Shown: positions 1 through 5,371, numbered from the stretch's first letter. The stretch is DNA of 5,628 bases from Rikenella sp. (GCA_029054535.1 JAIDFC010000002.1:1-5628); one strand, 5' to 3'. Numbers and translations are program-made. The notes: generated from the sequence alone by a model not told the origin.

Positions 1-41
1 AGTTAGCGTATTCCCTCTAACCCGCTCGAGCCGCGGAGGCT

Positions 42-71
42 CATCCTTTTTGGTATGCCCCAAAAAGGATG
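42..71. repeat. 12-base-pair hairpin near left edge
   Basis: CATCCTTTTTGG (42-53) pairs perfectly with CCAAAAAGGATG (60-71) around TATGCC. A second, imperfect stem follows at 84-107 (CCAAGGAGGC with GCCCCCTTGG, one mismatch). This could be the 3' end of a transcription unit outside the window, or another palindromic repeat. No gene is visible in 1-170. Confidence 0.6.
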
Positions 72-173
72 CAAAAAGCGCATCCAAGGAGGCTACGCCC
101 CCTTGGCAATCCCCCCCCTTTCTCTTTCGGCAGTCGACACATCGCCGACAACCGCACCTGCAAGGCGTGCGGA

Positions 174-240
174 CCGCAGCCCTCCCCCGGCGGAGGGCCG
201 AATCTTCGTTTCACTCATTCGTCCGCTCCGCGGGCTGCGG
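174..240. repeat. Long inverted repeat, arms CCGCAGCCC/GGGCTGCGG
   Basis: The perfect 9-base arms at 174-182 and 232-240 enclose 49 bases that include GGCGGAGGGCCG, shared with the nested hairpin at 2781-2851. The right arm is followed by CCCTTTT, so in the plus direction it resembles a weak terminator. No plus-strand gene is known to precede it within the window. Confidence 0.6.
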
Positions 241-274
241 CCCTTTTAACTCCGAAATAAGCTGCATCTCGCAA

Positions 275-418
275 CCAACCGCGACCTCCGGTCGCGCGGA
301 TCGCCGCCACCCCACGCGACGGACCGCAACCCTGAATCGCTCACGCGAGGAGTGCGGCCCTTGCAGGCGGCTCCCCAAAAACAGTTTCGACTGCGCGCCG
401 GGCAAGTCATTCAGATTC
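275..418. repeat. Module M4, copy 1
   Basis: This copy is related to 2872-3020. Both begin CCAACCGCGAC, contain a small hairpin (281-295 here, 6-base arms GCGACC/GGTCGC with loop TCC), share GCGCGGATCGCCGCC and the TTGCAGGCGG block (361-370), and run into the core motif (378-394). The right end is cut off near 418 and joins module M1, whereas copy 2 continues into a two-level hairpin. Confidence 0.8.
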
Positions 419-424
419 TCCACA

Positions 425-649
425 AACCGCGCCGCAGGCGCGCGGGACGGCCGCCGCCCAACGGCCGGGCCCGCAACTCGGCAGAGCTCGTTGCGTTCCC
501 GCCGGGCGACCGACCCGGGGCCGCGCGGCACGCGAAAACTGGTGTTTGCTCTGCAAACCACCGCCGGCGGCAATCCGAGGACGCTGAAAAATCCGCCTCA
601 GCCATCGCTCGCGGGAATCCTCCGAGATCTCCCTATGTCGGGCCGGAGC
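425..649. repeat. Module M1, copy 1
   Basis: This stretch matches 2568-2790 over about 225 bases with only a two-base length difference. By hand alignment the first 115 or so positions differ at about eight sites, and divergence rises toward the right end. Inside lies a GC-rich inverted repeat (442-473, arms GCGGG-CGGCCG and CGGCCG-CCCGC with small bulges) that is identical in both copies. Confidence 0.85.
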
Positions 650-671
650 TTCGCAACCTCCGGCCCTTTTT
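640..671 (+). terminator. Terminator-like hairpin with T tract (plus direction)
   Basis: GGGCCGGAG (640-648) pairs perfectly with CTCCGGCCC (658-666) around a 9-base loop and is followed by five T (667-671). The shape fits an intrinsic terminator for plus-strand transcription, but no plus-strand gene precedes it here. It also matches the end of a repeat module, so it may simply be a member of the hairpin family. Confidence 0.4.
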
Positions 672-748
672 CAGTTTGAGAGAAACCGCGCCGCAGGCGG
701 GCGGGCGACGGGTTTTCTCAAAAGAAACCGTGTTTGGCCGCGCGCCGG

Positions 749-790
749 GCGATTCATTCTATTTCGCCAAGTGCGAAATAGTCGAATCGC
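749..790. repeat. Two-level hairpin M5, copy 1
   Basis: Outer arms GCGATTC (749-755) and GAATCGC (784-790) enclose a perfect 9-base-pair inner stem, CTATTTCGC (759-767) with GCGAAATAG (773-781), closed by a 5-base loop. CTTTTTAG follows, giving a T-rich run in the plus direction. The homologous structure at 3003-3044 keeps the outer stem but has a different, still paired, inner stem. Confidence 0.75.
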
Positions 791-826
791 CTTTTTAGGC
801 GTGGCGCGCGAAACCTAACCAGAAGA

Positions 827-937
827 GAAACCGTGTCGGACTGCCCTGCGCGGGCGGCCTAATAAGGCGAAGAAAAACCAAGCAAAAGACGCGGTGCGTC
901 CCCCGGCGGGACCGGCGATACTGCGTATCGCTATAAC
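827..937. repeat. Core-plus-17-base-hairpin module M6, copy 1
   Basis: The module starts with the core GAAACCGTGTCGGACTGC (827-844) and ends with GCGATAC-TGC-GTATCGC (915-931) followed by TATAAC. The middle differs from the other two copies, but the start, the CGGCGGG run before the hairpin and the TATAAC end are shared. Confidence 0.7.
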
Positions 938-1010
938 GTTCTAAAACAGCCTCTGACCACGTGGATTTCTCTTCAAAAATCGTGTTTGTCCGCGCGCTGG
1001 CGGAAATCTT

Positions 1011-1037
1011 GTTCAAAAGCGATTCACGCTTTTGAAC
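1011..1037. repeat. Hairpin GTTCAAAAGC/GCTTTTGAAC
   Basis: Perfect 10-base arms (1011-1020 and 1028-1037) flank the loop GATTCAC. It follows a core motif (976-993), as the two-level hairpins follow core motifs elsewhere, and it carries GCGATTCA across the left arm and loop. It is probably a diverged single-level form of the same module. Confidence 0.7.
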
Positions 1038-1079
1038 GATTTCCTACTCCAGCAGTCGCGCGCGTTTTTTTTCAATAGA

Positions 1080-1158
1080 GAAACCGTGTCTGACTGCCCT
1101 CAAGCCGGGCGGGCTCCGCGTGCCCGCGGTGGGCGGGCGAAACTGCGTTTCGCTATAA
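1080..1158. repeat. Core-plus-17-base-hairpin module M6, copy 2
   Basis: The core GAAACCGTGTCTGACTGC (1080-1097) is followed by a GC-rich stretch and the perfect hairpin GCGAAAC-TGC-GTTTCGC (1137-1153), then TATAAC. From 1116 to 1167 it is identical to 3110-3161 over 52 bases. Confidence 0.8.
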
Positions 1159-1249
1159 CCTACACAGGAAAAAACGCAAAAGCCCCAACAGGGCCCCGCG
1201 GTGGGCTGGCAATGCTTCGCATTGCTTGGGCCGTCCGGCAACCAAAACC
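1159..1249. repeat. Module M8, copy 1 (gene-proximal end, gcvT side)
   Basis: This segment runs from CTACACAGG through AAAAGCCCCAAC, a GC-rich stretch, the perfect hairpin GCAATGC-TTC-GCATTGC (1209-1225) and the tail TTGGGCCGTCCGGCAACC. The same order appears at 3153-3243. It is the part of array 1 nearest the 3' end of gcvT, about 80 bases beyond its stop. Confidence 0.75.
1169..1198 (-). terminator. Candidate intrinsic terminator downstream of gcvT
   Basis: On the minus strand a short GC stem (GCCC with GGGC, plus positions 1191-1194 and 1182-1185) is followed by TTTTGCGTTTTTT. It lies in module M8 in the direction of gcvT transcription, about 130 bases beyond the stop. The stem is only about four pairs, so this is tentative; conservation of the T-rich part in array 2 gives some support. 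Confidence 0.35.
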
Positions 1250-1327
1250 CGACATAAGAGGCGGCCCATCGCTATAATTAAACGCTCTCGAAGAGAACCG
1301 TTCCCGCAACCAATATAATATAGTCCG

Positions 1328-2437
1328 TTACTTTTTATAGAACGGCGGGCGTACGACCTGCGCCTTGATCTGCTTGCCTCGGATGAGGACGGCGATCGAA
1401 GAGCCTGTTTTGGCGAACTCCGGTTTGACATAGGCCAGTCCGACCCCTTTCTTCAAGCTCGGCGACTGGGTTCCCGACGTTACGACCCCGATCGGCTCAC
1501 CTGTCGGAGAGACCACTTCGTACCCATGCCTCGGAATGCCCCGTTCGACCATCTCGAAACCCACCAACTTGCGCTGTACACCGTCCGTTTTTTGCCCCGC
1601 CAACCGGGCGTTGTCGATAAAATCACCCTTGGCGTCCGAGAACTTCGTGATCCAGCCCAGCCCCGCCTCGATCGGCGAAGTGGTATCGTCCAGGTCGTTC
1701 CCGTAGAGGCAGAACCCCATCTCCAAGCGCAGCGTATCGCGCGCCCCGAGGCCGATATTCTTGAGTCCGTACCGTTCGCCCGCCTTCCACAGCGCCGTCC
1801 ACAACCGTTCCGCATCCTCGTTGGCGACATAGATTTCGCACCCGCCCGCACCGGTATACCCGGTGATCGACAGGATGGCGTTCGGAATCCCCGCCACCGT
1901 CGTCTTGCAGAAAGTATAGTACTCCATCGACTTCACATCCCGGTCCGGACAAAGCTCCTGCACGAGGTCCATCGCCCGCGGCCCCTGCACCGCCAGCTGC
2001 GCGATCTCGTCCGAAGCGTTGTAAAGCTCTTTCCCCGGCGTCAGACCGAATTTCGGAGCGTGGGTACACAGAAAATCCCAGTCCTTCGCCGTATTGGCCG
2101 CGTTCACCACCAACAGATAGGTCTCGGCGTCGATCCGATAGACCAGCAGGTCGTCCACAATCCCGCCCTGACCGTTCGGAAAACAGGAGTACTGCACCTT
2201 TCCGTCATACAGTGTCGAAACGTCGTTCGAGGTTACATACTGCAAAAAAGCCAACGCGTTCGGACCCTTGACCCAGATCTCGCCCATGTGCGAGACGTCG
2301 AACACGCCGACTCCTTCGCGAACGGTCGTGTGCTCGTCGTTGATCCCCGTAAACTCGATCGGCATGTTGTAGCCGGCAAACTCGGCCATCTTGGCGCCGG
2401 CCTCAATGTGGTGCCGGGTAAATGCGGTTGTTTTCAT
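1328..2437 (-). CDS. gcvT: Aminomethyltransferase, glycine cleavage system T protein
   Basis: GcvT takes the aminomethyl group from lipoylated H protein, releases ammonia and transfers the carbon to tetrahydrofolate, giving 5,10-methylene-THF. It works in the cytoplasm with GcvP, GcvH and Lpd, none of which is in this window. The 369-residue product has normal family length and the expected blocks: FDVSHMGE (46-53), GGIVDDLLVYR (91-101, whose Asp pair includes the catalytic aspartate), TGYTGAGGCEIY (192-203), GARDTLRLE (231-239), YGNDL (245-249), VTSGTQSPSL (319-328) and a C-terminal RPPFYKK. The ATG at 2437 gives the conserved N-terminus (KTTAFTRHH) and lies in an A/T-rich leader without a Shine-Dalgarno, common in Bacteroidota. 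The stop is TAA at 1330-1328. The gene has the same orientation as folE and the PurF-like gene but is separated by an 859-base repeat-filled gap, so independent transcription is likely. No glycine riboswitch is evident upstream. Confidence 0.98.
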   Translation of the reverse strand: MKTTAFTRHHIEAGAKMAEFAGYNMPIEFTGINDEHTTVREGVGVFDVSHMGEIWVKGPNALAFLQYVTSNDVSTLYDGKVQYSCFPNGQGGIVDDLLVYRIDAETYLLVVNAANTAKDWDFLCTHAPKFGLTPGKELYNASDEIAQLAVQGPRAMDLVQELCPDRDVKSMEYYTFCKTTVAGIPNAILSITGYTGAGGCEIYVANEDAERLWTALWKAGERYGLKNIGLGARDTLRLEMGFCLYGNDLDDTTSPIEAGLGWITKFSDAKGDFIDNARLAGQKTDGVQRKLVGFEMVERGIPRHGYEVVSPTGEPIGVVTSGTQSPSLKKGVGLAYVKPEFAKTGSSIAVLIRGKQIKAQVVRPPFYKK

Positions 2438-2514
2438 ACGCTATGTATTTTTTATTAATTTCGTTTTAATCCGCGGCGCAAAACCTCTCTTCATTCGCAG
2501 AAAACCGCGGTTTT
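2438..2514 (-). promoter_or_regulatory. gcvT leader with 14-base palindrome
   Basis: The last 30 or so bases before the gcvT ATG are A/T-rich, and no Shine-Dalgarno is visible. A perfect palindrome, AAAACCGCGGTTTT, lies at 2501-2514, and a second CCGCGG at 2471-2476. A gcvT promoter is expected here because the preceding repeat array probably interrupts read-through. I could not find a clear Bacteroidota-type promoter (TTTG, then TAnnTTTG), so the regulatory role is inference. Confidence 0.3.
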
Positions 2515-2567
2515 ATCTTGTATTTGCTCTGCAAGCCTGCTGGCGGCACCGTTTTACTGAACTCAAC

Positions 2568-2790
2568 AACCGCGCCGAAGGCGCGCGGGACGGCCGCCGC
2601 CCAACGGCCGGGCCCGCAACTCGGCGATGCTCGTTGCGTTCCCACCGGGCGACCGACCCGGGGCCGCTCAGCACTCGAAAACTGGTGTTTGCTCGGCAAG
2701 CCTTCGCTGGCGGCAATCCGAAGCCCCGGAAAAATCCACCTCTGCCGTCGCACACCTTCCTCCAAGATCTCCCCCTTGACGGGCCGGAGC
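2568..2790. repeat. Module M1, copy 2
   Basis: This is the partner of 425-649, in the same orientation. It opens with AACCGCGCCGAAGG, where copy 1 has GCAGG, and ends with GGGCCGGAGC in both copies. The following sequence differs: here the hairpin arm runs into a long nested structure (2781-2851), whereas copy 1 closes at once into a short hairpin. Confidence 0.85.
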
Positions 2791-2851
2791 CACCCCAGGC
2801 GGAGGGCCGCAACGTTCGCAAGCTCACTTGCGCCTCCGCTGGCGTCGGCCC
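2781..2851. repeat. Long nested hairpin of array 2
   Basis: Three paired layers are visible. GGGCCG (2781-2786) pairs with CGGCCC (2846-2851). CCAGGCGGAGG (2795-2805) pairs with CCTCCGCTGG (2833-2842) with one bulged G. Innermost, CGCAAG (2817-2822) pairs with CTTGCG (2827-2832) around CTCA. The corresponding place in array 1 (640-666) keeps only the outermost stem. Confidence 0.65.
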
Positions 2852-2871
2852 TGTTCGGCATTCTCCCGAAG

Positions 2872-3020
2872 CCAACCGCGACTCTCTGAGTCGCGCGGAT
2901 CGCCGCCTCCCCACGCGGCGGACCGCAACCTTCCCATCGCCCTCGCGAGGGTTGCGTTCCTTGCAGGCGGCGACCGAGAAACAGTGTTTGATCGCGCGCC
3001 AGGCGATTCATTCGGATTCG
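2872..3020. repeat. Module M4, copy 2
   Basis: This copy is related to 275-418. Its left hairpin is GCGACTC-TCT-GAGTCGC (2878-2894), one base pair longer than in copy 1 and still fully paired. A nested structure follows: CGCAACC (2924-2930) pairs with GGTTGCG (2950-2956) around the palindromic CTCGCGAG. The TTGCAGGCGG block is at 2961-2970. Confidence 0.8.
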
Positions 3021-3044
3021 GCTCACGCCAAATCGTTGAATCGC
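3003..3044. repeat. Two-level hairpin M5, copy 2
   Basis: Outer arms GCGATTCA (3003-3010) and TGAATCGC (3037-3044) pair perfectly. The inner arms GATTCGGC (3015-3022) and GCCAAATC (3027-3034) pair with one mismatch around TCAC. CCTCTTTAAGG and then GTGGCGCGCG follow, matching the sequence after copy 1. Confidence 0.75.
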
Positions 3045-3076
3045 CTCTTTAAGGTGTGGCGCGCGGATTTCTCTTT

Positions 3077-3152
3077 GAAAACCGTGTTTGACTGCGCTCC
3101 CGCGCGGGGCCGCGTGCCCGCGGTGGGCGGGCGAAACTGCGTTTCGCTATAA
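3077..3152. repeat. Core-plus-17-base-hairpin module M6, copy 3
   Basis: The core reads GAAAACCGTGTTTGACTGC (3077-3095), and the hairpin GCGAAAC-TGC-GTTTCGC is at 3131-3147, followed by TATAAC. The 52 bases from 3110 to 3161 are identical to 1116-1167. Confidence 0.8.
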
Positions 3153-3281
3153 CCTACACAGAAAAAACACAAAAGCCCCAACGGAGACCCGCGCCGGGCG
3201 GGCGATACTACGTATCACTTGGGCCTTCCGGCAACCAAAACCCACCAAAACAAGCTCTACTTCGCTTGGACCGTCCGGCAA
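3153..3281. repeat. Module M8, copy 2, with truncated tail duplicate
   Basis: The order is the same as in 1159-1249. The hairpin is GCGATAC-TAC-GTATCAC (3202-3218), with one unpaired position, and the tail is TTGGGCCTTCCGGCAACC. A second, shortened tail, CTTGGACCGTCCGGCAA, follows at 3265-3281, preceded by a remnant of the hairpin (CTACTTCGC). This suggests a partial tandem duplication. Confidence 0.7.
3162..3190 (-). terminator. Candidate intrinsic terminator downstream of PurF-like gene
   Basis: On the minus strand GTTGGGGC is followed by TTTTGTGTTTTTT, matching the gcvT-side copy. The stem is weak here and needs G-U pairs. The repeated position, 3' of a minus-strand gene in both arrays, is the main reason to list it. 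Confidence 0.3.
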
Positions 3282-3296
3282 AAAGCTCAGTCAATA

Positions 3297-4718
3297 TTAC
3301 TCGACATAGCTGCTGTTGTCCCAGCAATGCGTACAGAGCTGCTCCTTCGGCAAGCCGATCGCTGCCACCACATCCTGCAACCGTTGGAACTTCAACGATG
3401 TAAGTTGCAACTGCTGCCCCATGACCTCGACCATTTTGCGGTGCTTTTCGCTGGTATCGTCCGCATACTCGGCCAACGTTTCGTCCGAGAGTTTGTCCGT
3501 CCCCTCCAGGTCGCGGATCACGCGCCGAGCATAGAGGTCGAACGTCGACCGCGAGGTCGAGAAGTTCAGGAACCGGCACGGAAAGATCAGCGGCGGACAA
3601 GCGATCCGCATATGCACCTCCTCGACCCCCACCTCTTTGAGCTTCACGACATTATCCTTGAGCTGCGTTCCCCGCACGATCGAGTCGTCCATGAAGACGA
3701 TCTTCGAGCCGCGCGTAAAAGCCTCGTTCGGCAACAGTTTCATTTTCGCCACCAGGTCGCGCATGGCCTGGTTCTGCGGCATGAAACTGCGCGGCCAAGT
3801 CGGCGTGTACTTGACGAACGGCCGTTTGTAGGGAATCCGCCGGGCATTGCTATAGCCGATGGCATGTCCCACCCCGGAGTCCGGAATCCCCGCCGCAAAA
3901 TCGGCCTCCACATCGCCGTCCCGCGCCGCCATCGCCGCCCCGCACCGATACCGCGCATCCTCGACGTTGATCCCCTCGTAGTCCGACGACGGGTAGCCGT
4001 AGTAAACCCACAGAAACGAACAGATCTGCTTCCGATCCCCCGCCGCGAGGATGTTCGTAACCCCGTCGCGCGTGAGCTGCACCGCCTCGCCCGGCCCCAA
4101 GTCCTTCACATACTCGTACCCCAAGTTCAAGAACGACGAACTCTCCGAAGCCGCCACATACCCGAAATCGTTCTTCCCGATGATGACCGGCGTCCGGCCG
4201 AACCGGTCGCGAGCGGCATAAATCCCGTGCTCCGTCAGGATCAACATCGAACACGATCCCTTGACCGTCCGCTGCACGTTTTCGATCCCCTCTTTGAACG
4301 TCTTGCTTTGACTGATCAGGATCGCCACCAGCTCCGTGGGATTGATCTCCGAACCCGACAGCTCCGCAAAGTGCACATTCTCATTCAAGAGCCGTTCGGC
4401 AATCTCCTCCATGTTCTCGATCCGCGCCACCGTAACCACCGAAAAACGCCCCAAGTGGCTGGTTACGGTAACCGGCTGCGACTCGAAGTCGCTGATCACC
4501 CCGATCCCGAGGCAAGACCCCGCGAACTTCGGCAGGTCGTCCTCGAACTTGTTCCGGAAGTAGCCGTTTTCGAGGCTGTGGATCGACCGGATGAACTTCT
4601 CACCGTTGTAAAACGCCAACCCGGCGCGTTTCGTGCCGAGGTGGGAATGGTAGTCGGTGCAGTAAAAGACGTCGTTGACGCATTCGCGCCGCGAGGCGCA
4701 ACCGAAAAATCCGCTCAT
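3297..4718 (-). CDS. PurF-like amidophosphoribosyltransferase homologue with degenerate glutaminase site
   Basis: The 473-residue protein has the PurF layout: an Ntn-type glutaminase domain (about 1-230) followed by a type I phosphoribosyltransferase domain (about 231-473). The transferase half keeps GIPDSGVG (277-284) and the PRPP-binding loop VFMDDSIVRGTQ (341-352). Cys233, Cys381, Cys462 and Cys465 fall where B. subtilis PurF holds its [4Fe-4S] cluster. The glutaminase half is altered. The start reads MSGFFGC where active enzymes read MCGIxG, so the nucleophile position is Ser2. The usual RYST arginine segment reads GVISD (73-77) and the HNGNL segment reads VARIEN (97-102). By family knowledge PurF makes 5-phosphoribosylamine from PRPP and glutamine. 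This copy may use free ammonia or have another role. I recall such Cys-less homologues in other Bacteroidales beside a separate PurF, so the purF symbol is withheld. The ATG at 4718 has no Shine-Dalgarno, and no in-frame alternative start supplies a Met-Cys. The stop is TAA at 3299-3297. Confidence 0.93.
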   Translation of the reverse strand: MSGFFGCASRRECVNDVFYCTDYHSHLGTKRAGLAFYNGEKFIRSIHSLENGYFRNKFEDDLPKFAGSCLGIGVISDFESQPVTVTSHLGRFSVVTVARIENMEEIAERLLNENVHFAELSGSEINPTELVAILISQSKTFKEGIENVQRTVKGSCSMLILTEHGIYAARDRFGRTPVIIGKNDFGYVAASESSSFLNLGYEYVKDLGPGEAVQLTRDGVTNILAAGDRKQICSFLWVYYGYPSSDYEGINVEDARYRCGAAMAARDGDVEADFAAGIPDSGVGHAIGYSNARRIPYKRPFVKYTPTWPRSFMPQNQAMRDLVAKMKLLPNEAFTRGSKIVFMDDSIVRGTQLKDNVVKLKEVGVEEVHMRIACPPLIFPCRFLNFSTSRSTFDLYARRVIRDLEGTDKLSDETLAEYADDTSEKHRKMVEVMGQQLQLTSLKFQRLQDVVAAIGLPKEQLCTHCWDNSSYVE

Positions 4719-4782
4719 AAAATGAGGTGTTGGTGGTTAGTAAAAATATGGAGTAAAAAACTGTTGTCTCTTTCGTGTCGTG

Positions 4783-5364
4783 TTATCTCAGCCTGTGCGC
4801 AATGAGGTTCATGAACTCCTCCCGGGTCTGGATCTGCGTCAGGAAAGCCCCCGTAAAAGCCGACGTAGTAGTCGCCGAGTTCTGCTTCTCGACCCCGCGC
4901 ATCTGCATGCACATGTGGCTCGCCTCGATCACCACCGCCACCCCCAGCGGATTCAACGCCTCCTGAATGCAATCCCGAATCTGCACCGTCAACCGCTCCT
5001 GAACCTGCAACCGACGCGCAAAGCAATCCACCACCCGCGGAATCTTCGACAGACCCGTGATAAACCCGTTCGGAATATAAGCCACGTGCGCCTTCCCGTA
5101 AAACGGCACCATATGATGCTCGCACAACGAATACAATTCGATGTCCTTCACCACCACCATCTGCTTGTACTCCTCCTTGAATTTGGCGGACAACAGGATC
5201 TCGATCGGATCCTGCTCGTACCCCTGCGTCATAAAACTCATCGCCTTCGCCACCCGCTCCGGGGTCTTCAACAGCCCCTCCCGCTCGGGATCTTCGCCCA
5301 AAAGCTCCAATATGGCCCGATAATGCGCCCCCAACTGCGCTATCTTAGACTCGTCGTATTCCAT
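4783..5364 (-). CDS. folE: GTP cyclohydrolase I (type IA, FolE)
   Basis: FolE converts GTP to 7,8-dihydroneopterin triphosphate in the cytoplasm, the first step of tetrahydrofolate synthesis and also a precursor for queuosine and other pterins. The 193-residue product has the usual bacterial length and all family blocks: GEDPEREGLLKTPERVAKA (23-41), YSLCEHHMVPF (78-88), GLSKIPRVVDCFARRLQVQE (104-123), HMCMQMRG (150-157) and TTTSA (165-169). Cys81, His84 and Cys152 match the zinc ligands; His83 and His150 match the catalytic histidines of the E. coli enzyme. The ATG at 5364 is preceded seven bases upstream by AGAGG (minus strand, 5376-5372), which supports this start. The stop is TAA at 4785-4783. 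The gene is first of the minus-strand set, and the PurF-like gene starts 64 bases beyond its stop, so co-transcription is likely. Nothing is truncated or unusual. Identification is essentially certain. Confidence 0.98.
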   Translation of the reverse strand: MEYDESKIAQLGAHYRAILELLGEDPEREGLLKTPERVAKAMSFMTQGYEQDPIEILLSAKFKEEYKQMVVVKDIELYSLCEHHMVPFYGKAHVAYIPNGFITGLSKIPRVVDCFARRLQVQERLTVQIRDCIQEALNPLGVAVVIEASHMCMQMRGVEKQNSATTTSAFTGAFLTQIQTREEFMNLIAHRLR

Positions 5365-5371
5365 ATCTTTT

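Larger units (their letters stand above)
170..1252. repeat. Mosaic palindromic repeat array 1 (3' of gcvT)
   Basis: This gene-free stretch is built from GC-rich modules that also occur in the gap at 2515-3281. In plus-strand order it holds a long hairpin (174-240), module M4 (275-418), M1 (425-649), a short hairpin (640-666), a two-level hairpin (749-790), two copies of the core-plus-17-base-hairpin module (827-937 and 1080-1158), a variant hairpin (1011-1037) and module M8 (1159-1249). The modules match array 2 in sequence but are ordered and spaced differently. The array lies downstream of gcvT, as array 2 lies downstream of the PurF-like gene. No transposase, integrase or credible coding frame is present. 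The class resembles REP/BIME-type extragenic palindromes or a non-autonomous mobile element; that assignment is inference. Confidence 0.8.
2515..3281. repeat. Mosaic palindromic repeat array 2 (between PurF-like gene and gcvT)
   Basis: This second array, related to the one at 170-1252, fills most of the gap between the PurF-like gene and gcvT. In plus-strand order it has M1 (2568-2790), a long nested hairpin (2781-2851), M4 (2872-3020), a two-level hairpin (3003-3044), a core-plus-hairpin module (3077-3152), M8 (3153-3243) and a cut-short repeat of the M8 tail (3251-3281). Read along the minus strand, M8 comes first after the PurF-like stop, just as it does after the gcvT stop. The shared order of M8 then core-hairpin suggests that the gene-proximal end is conserved while the distal end is rearranged. 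Confidence 0.8.

Noticed and set aside
111..118. Run of eight C as a possible phase-variable tract
   Set aside because: It is not within or just upstream of any supported gene, so there is no basis for a switching role.
50..798. Open frames of 209 and 148 codons on the plus strand across array 1
   Set aside because: The peptides are rich in Arg, Pro and Ala, cross several hairpin modules and have no recognisable domain. Module M1 copies differ by indels and by changes not favouring third positions, so the frame is not maintained. Stop codons are simply rare in such GC-rich DNA.
1838..1864. GcvT motif TGYTGAGGCEIY differing from the E. coli-type TGYTGEDGFE
   Set aside because: I recall Bacteroidales GcvT proteins with TGYTGAGG, so this looks like a lineage form; all other blocks are intact.
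1526..2458. 310-codon plus-strand frame opposite gcvT
   Set aside because: This is an antisense shadow of a canonical GcvT, with no domain or independent start signal.
2438..2560. Glycine riboswitch upstream of gcvT
   Set aside because: No tandem aptamer-like layout or conserved glycine-aptamer core could be recognised, and the region is largely palindrome and repeat edge.
2391..3152. 253-codon plus-strand frame across array 2, with peptide similarity (RDGRRPTAGPATR) to the frame in array 1
   Set aside because: The similarity follows from the DNA repeat M1. The frame starts inside gcvT on the opposite strand and runs through unrelated modules, and the shared frame is lost where the copies differ in length.
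170..3281. CRISPR array
   Set aside because: The repeats are unequal in length, spaced irregularly (about 100-300 bases), palindromic and mosaic, and no cas gene is present. This is not a repeat-spacer pattern.
170..3281. Insertion sequence or retroelement
   Set aside because: No transposase, integrase or reverse transcriptase motif and no clear terminal repeats or target-site duplications were seen. A non-autonomous element remains possible.
3219..4805. 528-codon plus-strand frame opposite the PurF-like gene
   Set aside because: It is the antisense of a clearly recognisable protein, is Arg/His/Pro-rich and shows no domain. Its length reflects the codon use of the real gene.
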